Source of the DNA: an uncultured Hyphomicrobiales bacterium
GTDB taxonomy: Bacteria; Pseudomonadota; Alphaproteobacteria; Rhizobiales; Beijerinckiaceae
Assembly: GCA_903877935.1 (NCBI GenBank)
Contig: CAIRGA010000087.1
Coordinates: 1-48,518, forward strand
Reading direction: 5' to 3'
DNA length: 48,518 nucleotides
The position numbers were made by a program, and so were the translations under genes. Positions 24,703 through 34,500 of this stretch are shown piece by piece. The notes beneath the pieces are model-generated. The model had not been told where the DNA came from, ran no database searches, and was given only the letters and a program-made list of their open reading frames with translations. Position 1 is the stretch's first letter; each line of letters opens with the position of its first letter.

Positions 24703-26010
24703 ATGAAGACCCAAATTGTTGTTGTCGGCGGTGGTGCGGGCGGATTGGAGTTGGTCAGACGTTTGGGCGATAAATTCGGCCGCGAGGAATACGATATTAT
24801 CCTCGTGGAGCGGAACCAGACCCATATTTGGAAGCCGCTCTTGCATGAGGTTGCAGCCGGATCGCTCGATGCCAATTTGGATGAAGTCGGCTATCGCAGC
24901 CACGGACACCGCTGGGGTTATCGCTTTTTTTATGGAAACCTTGAATCGATTGATCGCACCAATCGTCAAGTGATCATTGCTCCGATCCTTGACGACGCCG
25001 GTAAAGAAATCATCGCACAGCATCGCATCCGCTACGATTATCTCGTCTTGGCTTTCGGCGCCGTATCCAATGATTTTGGAACACCCGGCGTGAAGGATCA
25101 TTGCCTGTTTCTTGAAGACCGATTGCAAGCGGATCGTTTCCGAACAAAATTGCTCAATCATTGCCTTCGCGTTTCGCGCACCTTAAGTATCGATCCGTCA
25201 TCCGATGCAACGGTGGATATTGCAATCGTGGGCGGCGGCGCAACGGGTGTTGAACTGGCGGCGGAATTATATAATTCAGCCTCTGCCTTGCGCCATTATG
25301 GCCTTGAAGTCTTCGATGAAAGTCGCCTCCGGGTTACACTCATCGAGGCAGGCCCCCGCATTCTAGCGGCACTACCGGAAAAGCTTGCGGCATCCGCCCA
25401 AGCTGAGCTTGAAGCGTTAGGTGTGGATGTGCAAACAAACACGCAAGTAACCCGCGCCGAGGCCGGTGCGTTGGTTACGCGTTCGGGTGATGCGGTAAAG
25501 GCGGATCTGATCCTATGGGCCGCAGGTGTTCGCGGGCCCGTGATCTTAGGCGGACTTGATGGCTTGGAAATGACGCCTAACAATCAAATCAAAGTCCGCC
25601 AAACCCTGCAAACCACGGTTGATGATCGCGTGTTTGCAATGGGTGATTGTTGCAATTGTATCATGGCGGAGACGGGTAAACCGGTGCCACCACGCGCGCA
25701 ATCGGCGGCACAAATGTCGAAAACGGTGTTTCGAAATATCATTGGTCTGATTGAGAAGAAACCGCTGGAAAATTTTGTGTATCAAGACAGGGGATCGCTG
25801 ATCTCACTCAGCCGATTTTCAACCGTTGGCAGCTTGATGGGCAATCTCGTCGGCGGGCGAATGGCGATCGAAGGATACATTGCACGTGTCGCTTATATCT
25901 CGCTATACCGCATGCATCTCATCGGTATTCATGGATGGATGAAGGGCCTGCTGCTAATCTTGATCGGCCATGTCAATCAAGTTGTACGTCCTAAGCTGAA
26001 ATTGCATTAA
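24703..26010 (+). CDS. Type II NADH dehydrogenase (FAD-dependent oxidoreductase)
   Basis: This 435-residue flavoprotein is a non-proton-pumping NADH:quinone oxidoreductase (NDH-2 family). The N-terminal FAD-binding motif VVVGGGAGGLELV is at 6-18, a second Rossmann motif for NAD(H) is IAIVGGGATGVELAAEL, and the FAD-binding VFAMGDCC lies at about 313-320. The C-terminal region (from about 390: ARVAYISLYRMHLIGIHGWMKGLLLILIGH) is amphipathic and hydrophobic, as needed for peripheral membrane attachment. It would oxidise NADH without energy conservation, useful for redox balance in a phototroph. It overlaps the convergent nitronate monooxygenase gene by 20 bases at the 3' ends. Confidence 0.9.
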   Translation: MKTQIVVVGGGAGGLELVRRLGDKFGREEYDIILVERNQTHIWKPLLHEVAAGSLDANLDEVGYRSHGHRWGYRFFYGNLESIDRTNRQVIIAPILDDAGKEIIAQHRIRYDYLVLAFGAVSNDFGTPGVKDHCLFLEDRLQADRFRTKLLNHCLRVSRTLSIDPSSDATVDIAIVGGGATGVELAAELYNSASALRHYGLEVFDESRLRVTLIEAGPRILAALPEKLAASAQAELEALGVDVQTNTQVTRAEAGALVTRSGDAVKADLILWAAGVRGPVILGGLDGLEMTPNNQIKVRQTLQTTVDDRVFAMGDCCNCIMAETGKPVPPRAQSAAQMSKTVFRNIIGLIEKKPLENFVYQDRGSLISLSRFSTVGSLMGNLVGGRMAIEGYIARVAYISLYRMHLIGIHGWMKGLLLILIGHVNQVVRPKLKLH

Positions 26011-26968
26011 TTCGAAGCGTCGACGGCGGTGCGCAAAACGGGTCTTGGCTCGCGCTTTTCATCGCCTTGCGATACCCATCTGCCAATTGATCGCAAAGGT
26101 CGGCGACGCTGAGCACTTCGGAGATGGCGCCAACGCCCTGCCCGGCTGACCAGATCGTTTTCCAAACCTTGGCTTCCGATCCCATATCAAGCTTGCCATG
26201 GGCGGGAAGATTATCCGGATCAAGTCCCGCGGCCGTGATGCTCTCTCGCATGAAATTCGCATTCACGCCCGAAATATTGGGCGTGTAAATAATATCGGCT
26301 GCCCGCGCCTTCAGGATCATCTCCTGATACGCCTGTTCAACCAAGGCCTCCTTGGTCGCCAGAAACCGCGTGCCAAGATAAGCGAGATCCGCTCCCATCA
26401 TTCGCGCTGCTGCGATATCTCGCCCCGTGCTGAGCGAGCCCGATAAAATCACGGTGCCAGAGAAGACCGACTTCACTTCGTGGATCAGCGCAAAGGGATT
26501 AAGATTGCCCGCATGTCCGCCCGCCCCCGCACAGACAGCGATGAGACCGTCGACGCCGGCCTCTCCCGCCTTCTCGGCATGGCGGCGACTAATAATATCG
26601 TGAAACACCAAGCCGCCATAAGAGTGGACGGCATCAACCACATCGCGCACCGCACCAAGCGATGTAATCACCACCGGCACACGGTGCTTGACGACCATCT
26701 CCAGATCCTGCGCCAATCGCGTATTGGTTTTGTGCACGATGAGATTAACGCCAAAGGGTGCGGCGTTTGGCAGGGCTGCCAGGCGCTCCTCAATGTCATG
26801 GAGCCAACCCTCAAAACCTTCTGTGCTTCGCTGATTAAGCGCGGGAAAGGTTCCGACCATCCCCGCGCGACAAGTTTCGACAACCAAATCAGGCCCTGAG
26901 GCAAGAAAGAGCGGGGCAGCAATCGCCGGGATGCGAAGCTTGCTTTCCAAAGAGTGTGATATTCCCAT
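25991..26968 (-). CDS. Nitronate monooxygenase-family flavoprotein
   Basis: This 325-residue FMN-dependent TIM-barrel enzyme is of the nitronate monooxygenase/2-nitropropane dioxygenase family. Visible are the N-terminal IPAIAAPLFLASGP, the FMN phosphate-binding glycine-rich part GLIAVCAGAGGHAGNLNPFALI at about 140-165, LSGSLSTGRDIAAARMMGADLAYLGTRFLATKEA, and SGVNANFMRESI. It oxidises alkyl nitronates in characterised members; many members have unknown substrates. It is transcribed alone, convergent with and slightly overlapping the NDH-2 gene. Confidence 0.9.
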   Translation of the reverse strand: MGISHSLESKLRIPAIAAPLFLASGPDLVVETCRAGMVGTFPALNQRSTEGFEGWLHDIEERLAALPNAAPFGVNLIVHKTNTRLAQDLEMVVKHRVPVVITSLGAVRDVVDAVHSYGGLVFHDIISRRHAEKAGEAGVDGLIAVCAGAGGHAGNLNPFALIHEVKSVFSGTVILSGSLSTGRDIAAARMMGADLAYLGTRFLATKEALVEQAYQEMILKARAADIIYTPNISGVNANFMRESITAAGLDPDNLPAHGKLDMGSEAKVWKTIWSAGQGVGAISEVLSVADLCDQLADGYRKAMKSASQDPFCAPPSTLRINAISA

Positions 26969-27028
26969 CTTCTTCCCTCAACAAAGCCGATTATAGGCCT
27001 TGATATGGCTCGTCTTAAGCGGGTGATG

Positions 27029-27994
27029 TCAAGATGTCGTCAAAACGCGTTGGGCGATACCAATATAAATGGGAATCCCGGCGAGAATATTGATCGGGAA
27101 TGTAATGCCAAGCGATAACCCAAAATAAAGCGATGCGTTTGCCTCCGGCACGGCAAAGCGCAAGGCTGCTGGCACCGCAATATAAGAGGCGCTAGCGGCA
27201 AGCACCATCAGCAAGCCGGCATCCCCGGCGGATAGATGCAGCACCATGGAGACGGCCAGCGCCAAGGCCGCATGCGTTACAGGGCCCAAAACCGCATAGG
27301 CCAGAAGCCATGGCGATAAAGTCCGGATCGATGGGAAGTTTCTGGCGGTCATCAAACCCATATCGAGCAAGAAAAACGCGAGCATGCCTTTGAACAAATC
27401 GCCCGCGAAAGGCTGCATGGCCGCCTTTCCAGCATCCCCCGAGAGAATGCCGACAGCGACGGAGCCCATCAACAATATCTGAGCGCCATCGGTAAGCGAT
27501 TCCTTGATCACGTGGAGTGGTGAATGCGGCTTGGTATTTTGCGGGTCACCTTTCCGCAAGTAATTGGCAAAAAGAATCGCCATGACAATCGCAGGCGATT
27601 CCATGAAGGCCATAGAGGCTGCCATATGGCCCCCAAACGCGATGCCATGATCATCCAGATACCGCGTGGCCGTGATGAAAGTAACCGCACTCACCGAGCC
27701 ATAGGTCGCCGCAATGGCCGCAGCATCAAACCCGTTTACGACTTTTTTGAGTGCGAAATAGCCGATGGCGGGGATCAGGACGGCTAATAAGAGCGCCGCT
27801 GCCAAGCCGCTGATCACGGTGGGTGTGAGGCCAGAATGGGCGAGCTCAAAGCCGCCGCGCAAGCCAAGCGCCATCAACAAATAGAGCGCCAAAAAGCGTG
27901 AAATCGGTTGGGGGATTTCGAGATTGGATTTTAAGGCGCCGGCGAGGACACCGAAGATGAAGAATAAAATTGCTGGATCGATGAAGTTGGACAT
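27029..27994 (-). CDS. SbtA-type sodium-dependent bicarbonate permease
   Basis: This 321-residue integral membrane protein has about ten hydrophobic segments and belongs to the SbtA/DUF897 family of sodium-dependent bicarbonate transporters. Family-like segments are ILFFIFGVLAGALKSNLEIP at the start and YGSVSAVTFITATRYLDD. No PII-like SbtB gene is adjacent. In a phototroph that is not clearly autotrophic, bicarbonate could feed carboxylations such as PEP carboxylase (inference). It is divergent from a LysR regulator, which probably controls it. Confidence 0.9.
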   Translation of the reverse strand: MSNFIDPAILFFIFGVLAGALKSNLEIPQPISRFLALYLLMALGLRGGFELAHSGLTPTVISGLAAALLLAVLIPAIGYFALKKVVNGFDAAAIAATYGSVSAVTFITATRYLDDHGIAFGGHMAASMAFMESPAIVMAILFANYLRKGDPQNTKPHSPLHVIKESLTDGAQILLMGSVAVGILSGDAGKAAMQPFAGDLFKGMLAFFLLDMGLMTARNFPSIRTLSPWLLAYAVLGPVTHAALALAVSMVLHLSAGDAGLLMVLAASASYIAVPAALRFAVPEANASLYFGLSLGITFPINILAGIPIYIGIAQRVLTTS

Positions 27995-28072
27995 GAAGAG
28001 CGCTCCTTTTCGCTGACGGAGCGCCTAACAAATATTATGCATCGATAAAAATTGATTTTTAGATAGGCTATG

Positions 28073-28088
28073 ATAGATTTTTATCTAT
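28073..28088. promoter_or_regulatory. Palindrome at the LysR regulator start
   Basis: The perfect palindrome ATAGATTTTTATCTAT has 6-base arms and a TTTT centre. It lies in the sbtA-lysR divergent region and overlaps the LysR start codon, as expected for an autoregulatory LysR site. A related AT-rich half (GATAAAAATTGAT) lies about 25 bases upstream. Confidence 0.45.
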
Positions 28089-28998
28089 GAATGCAACCTT
28101 TCGACAATTGCGCCTTTTCCTTGCCTTGGCCGAGGAAGGCAGCATGACCCGTGCGGCTCAGCGCTGCCACATCACGCAGCCAACGGCCTCGATGCAGTTG
28201 CGCGAGCTGTCCCTCTCCGTCGGCCTGCCGCTCTATGAAGTCATCGGGAAAAAGATCCATCTGACCGATATGGGAAAAGAGCTGGCAATAACCGCCCGGG
28301 CGATGATCGACGAGTGGAACAGCTTTAACCAAAGGGTCGACGGGGTGAAGGGCCTTTCCCGCGGCGAATTACGGGTGGCCGTTGTCAGCACCGCGAAATA
28401 TTTCATTCCGCGTATGCTTGGCGCCTTTTGTCAGACCTATCCCGAAATTGACATTAAACTCGATGTTTTCAACCGGGATGGCGTTATCAAGGTACTGCGC
28501 GACAACAAAGTGGACATAGCGGTCATGTCGGTCCCGCCATCCGATCTCGCTGTCGACTCGGAGATGTTTCTTGAAAATCCGCTGATCGCGATCGCACCCT
28601 TCAATCACCCGCTCGCCAAGCGCCGGAACGTTCCTTTGGCTTTGCTCGCCAAAGAACCCTTGATCTTGCGGGAGGATGGATCCGGCACCCGAATGATGGC
28701 TGAGAAGTTTTTTAAATCCCACGCCATCCGTCCGCGGGTTCGATTAAGCCTCGGCTCCAATGAAGCCATCAAAGAGGCGGTGGCTGGCGGCCTCGGATGC
28801 GCCATCCTCTCGCAACATGCCTTAACGGCGAATGCGTCCGAACCGTCGATATCCATTCTCAATATCGAAGGATTTCCCATACAATCGCAATGGTTCACCG
28901 TCACGGTTCATGGCAAAAAATTGGGGCCGGTTGCATCGGTCTTTCGTTCCTATCTCAGAGAAGCGTCCCGCGCGATTTCAGAAAACCTGACGCGCTGA
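28087..28998 (+). CDS. LysR-family transcriptional regulator
   Basis: This 303-residue LysR regulator has an N-terminal winged helix-turn-helix (residues 1-60: FRQLRLFLALAEEGSMTRAAQRCHITQPTASMQLREL) and a C-terminal two-lobed effector-binding domain from about 90. The overall pattern resembles regulators of CbbR/CysB-like type, but the effector cannot be told. It is divergent from the bicarbonate permease gene with 92 bases between, holding a palindrome that overlaps its own start. It most likely controls that permease and itself. A perfect hairpin lies downstream. Confidence 0.92.
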   Translation: MNATFRQLRLFLALAEEGSMTRAAQRCHITQPTASMQLRELSLSVGLPLYEVIGKKIHLTDMGKELAITARAMIDEWNSFNQRVDGVKGLSRGELRVAVVSTAKYFIPRMLGAFCQTYPEIDIKLDVFNRDGVIKVLRDNKVDIAVMSVPPSDLAVDSEMFLENPLIAIAPFNHPLAKRRNVPLALLAKEPLILREDGSGTRMMAEKFFKSHAIRPRVRLSLGSNEAIKEAVAGGLGCAILSQHALTANASEPSISILNIEGFPIQSQWFTVTVHGKKLGPVASVFRSYLREASRAISENLTR

Positions 28999-29035
28999 AT
29001 TTTTGAGTGCGCAGACCATTTCGCCCCTTTTGTTA

Positions 29036-29068
29036 TTCAAATATCGCCATTGAGTGGCGATATTTGAA
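29036..29068. terminator. Perfect 14-base inverted repeat between lysR and fhs
   Basis: The arms, each 14 bases (29036-29049 beginning TTCAAATATCGCC, and 29055-29068), are perfectly complementary around a TTGAG loop. It lies 38 bases after the LysR stop. Without a T-run it could be a terminator-like mRNA end or an operator for fhs; the AT-rich outer arms and perfect symmetry would also suit protein binding. Confidence 0.55.
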
Positions 29069-29206
29069 TATTCACTTAGAGCAATTATCTGAAATTTGCC
29101 CAATCAATATAAGAATTTGACGGTATTTCGATAGATTTCATCCCAATCCTGCGCCACAACTGTTTCATACATTCAAGCGCTGGCTTGATAAAAACGGGAG
29201 CAGAAA

Positions 29207-30883
29207 ATGGCGGTCAAGACGGATATTGAAATTGCGCGCGAGGCCAAGAAGAAGCCAATCATGGAGATTGGTGCCAAGCTTGGTATCCCCGCAGAAGACC
29301 TGCTCCCTTATGGTCACGACAAAGCAAAAGTAGGTCAGAGCTTTTTAAAGTCGCTCGAGATCCGCAAAGACGGCAAGTTGATCCTCGTCACCGCGATCAA
29401 CCCAACGCCCGCGGGCGAAGGCAAGACGACGACCACGGTCGGCTTGGGCGATGGGCTGAACCGCATCGGCAAGAAAGCGATCGTCTGCATCCGCGAAGCC
29501 TCGCTCGGCCCGAATTTCGGCATGAAGGGTGGCGCTGCCGGCGGCGGTTACGCGCAAGTCGTACCGATGGAAGAAATGAACCTGCATTTCACGGGTGATT
29601 TCCACGCCATCACCTCGGCGCATAATTTGCTCTCCGCCATGATCGACAACCACATCTATTGGGGCAACGAGCTCGGCATTGACGAGCGCCGCGTCGTGTG
29701 GCGCCGTGTCATGGACATGAACGACCGCGCGCTGCGCGATATCGTCGTGTCACTGGGTGGCGTTTCAAACGGCTTCCCGCGCCAGACGGGCTTTGACATT
29801 ACGGTCGCCTCCGAAGTGATGGCGATCCTTTGCCTCTCAAAAGATTTGCACGATCTTGAAAAGCGTTTGGGCGATATTGTGGTGGCCTATCGCCGCGACA
29901 AGACGCCCGTTTATTGCCGCGACATCAAGGCCGATACCGCCATGGCGGTTCTCTTGAAGGACGCGATGCAACCCAATCTTGTGCAGACGCTCGAGAACAA
30001 TCCGGCCTTTGTGCATGGCGGCCCGTTCGCCAATATCGCGCATGGGTGCAACTCGGTGATTGCAACAACCGCTGCGTTGAAACTCGGCGAATATGTTGTC
30101 ACTGAAGCAGGCTTCGGCGCGGATTTGGGTGCGGAAAAATTCTTCGACATCAAGTGCCGCAAGGCAGGCCTCAAACCATCGGCAGCGGTGATTGTTGCCA
30201 CCGTTCGCGCCATGAAGATGAATGGCGGCGTGGCCAAGGCTGATCTTGGTGCGGAAAATGTCGAAGCAGTCAAAAAGGGCTGCGCCAATCTCGGCCGCCA
30301 CATCGCCAATACCAAGAGCTTTGGCGTGCCCGTTGTGGTTGCCATCAACCACTTCTTCTCCGACACGGATGCCGAAATCCAGGCGGTAAAAGACTTCGTC
30401 GCCAGCCAAGGCTCAGAAGCCATTCTCTGCAAGCATTGGGCGCACGGCTCGGCGGGCATTGAAGAGCTCGCCCATAAGGTCGTGGAACTCGCGGAATCGG
30501 GTGTTGCCAACTTCCAGCCGCTCTATCCTGATGCAATGCCGTTGTTTGAAAAGATCGAAACGGTTGCGAAGAAGATTTACCACGCCGATGCGGTTGTCGC
30601 CGATAAATCCATCCGCGATCAGCTGAAAGTCTGGGAAGCGGCGGGCTATGGCCATCTCCCCGTCTGCATGGCGAAGACGCAATATTCCTTCACGACCGAT
30701 CCGAATGTGCGTGGCGCACCCACGGGCCACTCGATCCCCGTGCGTGAAGTGCGGCTTTCGGCTGGCGCGGGCTTCATCGTCGCCATCTGCGGCGAGATCA
30801 TGACCATGCCGGGCTTGCCGCGAGTGCCTTCGGCTGAAGTCATCAAGCTCAACGATAAGGGTGAGGTGGAAGGGTTGTTTTAA
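29207..30883 (+). CDS. fhs: Formate-tetrahydrofolate ligase
   Basis: This enzyme joins formate to tetrahydrofolate using ATP, giving 10-formyl-tetrahydrofolate for purine, serine and one-carbon metabolism. The 558-residue protein has the full family length. The P-loop region [18 protein letters not shown] is near residue 65, followed by the conserved [36 protein letters not shown]-type block (around 95-130) and the C-terminal [22 protein letters not shown] ribosome-binding site precedes the ATG. Its codon use is more biased than its neighbours (few rare codons), suggesting high expression. It stands as a single gene. Confidence 0.97.
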   Translation: MAVKTDIEIAREAKKKPIMEIGAKLGIPAEDLLPYGHDKAKVGQSFLKSLEIRKDGKLILVTAINPTPAGEGKTTTTVGLGDGLNRIGKKAIVCIREASLGPNFGMKGGAAGGGYAQVVPMEEMNLHFTGDFHAITSAHNLLSAMIDNHIYWGNELGIDERRVVWRRVMDMNDRALRDIVVSLGGVSNGFPRQTGFDITVASEVMAILCLSKDLHDLEKRLGDIVVAYRRDKTPVYCRDIKADTAMAVLLKDAMQPNLVQTLENNPAFVHGGPFANIAHGCNSVIATTAALKLGEYVVTEAGFGADLGAEKFFDIKCRKAGLKPSAAVIVATVRAMKMNGGVAKADLGAENVEAVKKGCANLGRHIANTKSFGVPVVVAINHFFSDTDAEIQAVKDFVASQGSEAILCKHWAHGSAGIEELAHKVVELAESGVANFQPLYPDAMPLFEKIETVAKKIYHADAVVADKSIRDQLKVWEAAGYGHLPVCMAKTQYSFTTDPNVRGAPTGHSIPVREVRLSAGAGFIVAICGEIMTMPGLPRVPSAEVIKLNDKGEVEGLF

Positions 30884-31010
30884 CCCGTAGAGTTTGAGCT
30901 GTTGTGGCTTTTTCCTCCCCCTGCTTAGGGAGATAATCCCGAAGGGATCGGAGAGGGCATAACGGGTTAGAAGCTCTCCACCCGTCAGGCCGCTTTAAGC
31001 CTGCCAAAAC

Positions 31011-31065
31011 GGACCGCGAGCCTCCCGGCTCGCATATCAAAAGCGCGCCGGGAGGCGCGCGGTCC
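31011..31065. repeat. Imperfect palindromic repeat (23-base arms)
   Basis: The arms 31011-31033 and 31043-31065 are complementary at 21 of 23 positions around a 9-base AT-rich loop (outer GGACCGCG, inner CCTCCCGG). The element lies between convergent fhs and the DUF2177 gene and can serve both strands as a terminator. Its form resembles dispersed extragenic palindromes of Hyphomicrobiales genomes. Just before it, ATCCCGAAGGGAT at about 30936-30948 is another small palindrome. Confidence 0.75.
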
Positions 31066-31076
31066 ACGTTAAAAAA

Positions 31077-31502
31077 CTACCAACCGAGTGAGGACGCAAT
31101 CTTCACAGTAACCGCACTCGTAAAGCCCGTAATCAATCCGCCCCACGCCATGTCAATAAGCGCGATTTTGGTCGTAAAGCCCTTCATTACCGCAAGATTG
31201 GTGAGGTCATAGGTGCCATAGGCCACCAACCCAAAGATCACACCATAAATCAGCGCGCGAACAACCGATTGGGTCTCAAGGGCCGGTGCAATAATGATCA
31301 CGACCACACCTACACTGTAGAGAACATAAAACGCCAACGCCGCAGGAAGATTGGGCGTGTCGAGCAAGAGGCCGCCGATTTCCTGCATGTAAAACCCGCG
31401 ACCGAGCCATGTCAGCCACACCATATCAATGGCGATCATGATCACCGCGGCAATTGCCCAAATAGCCAGCCAACCAAGCATTGTGCGCTTTTCCTGTTTC
31501 AT
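31077..31502 (-). CDS. DUF2177 membrane protein
   Basis: This 141-residue membrane protein of the DUF2177 family has four predicted transmembrane helices, with MLGWLAIWAIAAVIMIAIDMVWLTWLG first and family-typical GLVAYGTYDLTNLAVMKGF in the third quarter. No function is known for the family. The ATG at 31502 is used; a start at 31481 is also possible. The open frame further upstream overlaps bchH. It lies 31 bases after bchH on the same strand and is the last gene before a bidirectional palindrome, so it is probably transcribed with the photosynthesis operon. Confidence 0.85.
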   Translation of the reverse strand: MKQEKRTMLGWLAIWAIAAVIMIAIDMVWLTWLGRGFYMQEIGGLLLDTPNLPAALAFYVLYSVGVVVIIIAPALETQSVVRALIYGVIFGLVAYGTYDLTNLAVMKGFTTKIALIDMAWGGLITGFTSAVTVKIASSLGW

Positions 31503-31533
31503 GCACCTTATACGGCAACCGACAAAAACAGGA

Positions 31534-34500
31534 TCACGCGGCGGCACTCTCACGCACGCCCTCAAGAATATCCTCAAGGTCTTCGCTGGCATTTTTCAAC
31601 GCCTCGAGCGTTGCATCATCCGGGTTCCAATAGTTACGCCGATGCGCTTCGAGCAACCGGTTGGCCATATTGGCTGAGGCCGTCGGATTGAGCGATGCCA
31701 AGCGCTCACGCATTTCCGGATCAAGCATGAAGGTTTGCGTCAATTGTTGATAAACCCAAGGCTGCACCTCGCCTGTCGTGGCCGACCAACCAACGGTATT
31801 GGCAATATGCTCCTCGATCTGCCGCACGCCCTCATAGCCATGGTTGAGCATACCGTCATACCATTTCGGGTTCAGCATACGCGTCCGGGTCTCAAGGGAA
31901 ACCTGCTCCGACAAGGTGCGCACAACGCCATCGCCCCGCGTTTGATCGCTGATATAAACGGCCGCTGCCTCGCCACCCTTCGCGCGGCGTACCGCGCGGC
32001 TAATCCCGCCGAGCGTATCAAAATAATGATCGACCGTTGTTACGCCAAGTTCCACCGAATCGAGATTTTGATACGCGAAATCGACCTTCGATAAGATGCC
32101 ATTCAACAGAGCCGTTTGCTGCGTTGGTTTACCATTCACGCCATAGGCAAAACTTTTGCGCCGCGTATAGGTCTCTGCCAACTCGTCTTCCTCATCCCAA
32201 CGGCTGTTTTCGACAAGGTGGTTGACGTTCGAGCCATAAGCGCCATCGGCATTACCGAATACCCGCAAGCTCGCCGTTTCCATATCGCACCCCTGCTCAG
32301 CCTGATGGGCTAAAGCATGCTTACGGATAAAGTTTTGCGCTAAGGGCTCATCGGCAATCGCAGCGAGGTAAGCCGCTTCCGCCAGAAGCTTGATTTGCAG
32401 CGGCAAGAGATCACGGAAAATGCCTGACAGCGTACACATGACATCGATGCGCGGGCGACCCAATTGATCAAGCGGCGTGAGTTGCGCGCCCACCAAACGA
32501 CCATAGCCATCAAAGCGCGGTTGAGCGCCCATCAAGGCTAAGGCCTGCGCAATCGGTGCACCTTCGTTTTTAAGATTATCCGTGCCCCATAAAACGATTG
32601 CAACCGTCTCGGGCATGGCATTGGTGTCTTCTATATGCCGCGCTAAAATTTTCTCGGCCTGACGAGCGCCATCCTTCATGGCGTAAGCACTCGGCAGGCG
32701 AAACGGATCATGGCCATGTAAATTGCGCCCTGTCGGCATCACCGCTGGATTATGAAGTACATCACCGCCGGGCGCTGGCCTGATAAAGCGTGCATCCAAG
32801 GCCCGCATGAGGGCCGGGATTTCATGATCGTCCGAAAGCCAACGATTGGTGTCAGATAGCGTTTTTAGTGCCGCTAATTGTTGGTCTTGGTTTAGCTTAT
32901 CAAGCCGGGCGGTCAAGCTTTCAGGCGTTGCACCCTTTGCAATCGATTCAACAATCGACCGATCAAAGTGAACCCCGTGCGAGGCGTCCGCAACCGCTTC
33001 AAGCATTTCAATGCGCTGATCCGGCGATAGCGGTTCACCGACCACATGAAGCCCATGGGGAATAAGGGTATATTCAAGTTCAAGAATGGCTTTACCAAGT
33101 TGATCAATTTTGGTGTTCGTCTCGCTGCCCCATGCAGGCTCGGCGGACGCTAAATCGACAAGCGCCGCCTGGCTTTGGATAAGTGCAATCAAGTCTTGAT
33201 CAGGCTCAGTTCCCTCAGCCAGAACCGTGCGATAGCTCTCGATCGTTCCTTTAAGATCAATCAAGCCACGATAGAGGCCCGAATGGGCGATCGGCGGCGT
33301 CATATAGCTGATCAGCGTCGCTGCGCCACGGCGTTTTGCAATCGCACCTTCCGACGGATTATTCGCAGCATACAGATAGAAGTTTGGCAAATCACCAATC
33401 ATTCGATCTGGCCAATCCTTCGCCGTCAATCCCGTCTGCTTGCCGGGCATGAATTCCAGCGCGCCATGGGTGCCAAAATGAAGCACGGCATTGGCGGCAA
33501 AATCCTCGCGTAGCCACCGGTAAAACGCCGAAAAGGCATGAGTAGGCGAGAATCCCTTTTCGAAGAGAAGGCGCATCGGATCGCCTTCATAACCAAAGGC
33601 AGGCTGAACGCCGATAAACACATTGCCCAACGCAAGCCCTAGGACAAAAATCGACCCGCCATCGCTTTGTTGCTTGCCCGGTGCAGGGCCCCATTGCGCT
33701 TCAATCTCGGAGAGCCACCGCTCACGGCGAACATGATCATCCACCGGAATCCGGTAATGCACGTTTGCGTCAGCACCAAATCGCTCGCGGTTACCATTGA
33801 CAACCGCTTCCCTTAAAATTTCCGGCGAGGCTGGAACGTTAACCGTGTAGCCCTCGGCCTTCATTGCCGTCAGTGTTTTATGGAGCGATTCAAACACCGA
33901 TAAATAGGCGGCCGTTCCGGTATTTCCCGCGTTAGGTGGGAAGTTGAAAATAACGAGCGCAACTTTTCGATCCGCAATCGACGTTTGACGTAAAGATACG
34001 AGCCGATCGACACGCGCGGCCAACATCTCCGAGCGCTCGATGCAGCTTTGCATGTTGCGGTCATTTTCTCCGGCGGGGAAAACGCAGCTACGATGGCAGC
34101 CTTTGCAGGCAAGGCCGGAATTATCAGAACGCCCACCGAATACGATGGGACCCGTCGCACCGTCCAATTCCGGAATAGCGACCATGATCGTTGATTCAAC
34201 CGGCAACAGACCACGGTCCGACGCGCCCCATTGTTCAAGCGTTTGGATTTCCGCCGGATGGGCAGCGATGTAGGGTACATCAAGCTTGGCCAATAAATCA
34301 TCCGCCGCTTGCGCATCATTATAGGCAGGGCCGCCAATGAGTGAAAAGCCTGTGAGCGAAACGACAGCATCCACCGTCGTGCGGCCGTCCTTCATGAAAT
34401 AGGTTTCAATCGCCGGGCGGTTATCAAGCCCTGAAGCAAAGGCGGGAATAACATTCAACCCACGCGCTTCAATCGCCTCGATCACACCGTCATAATGTTT

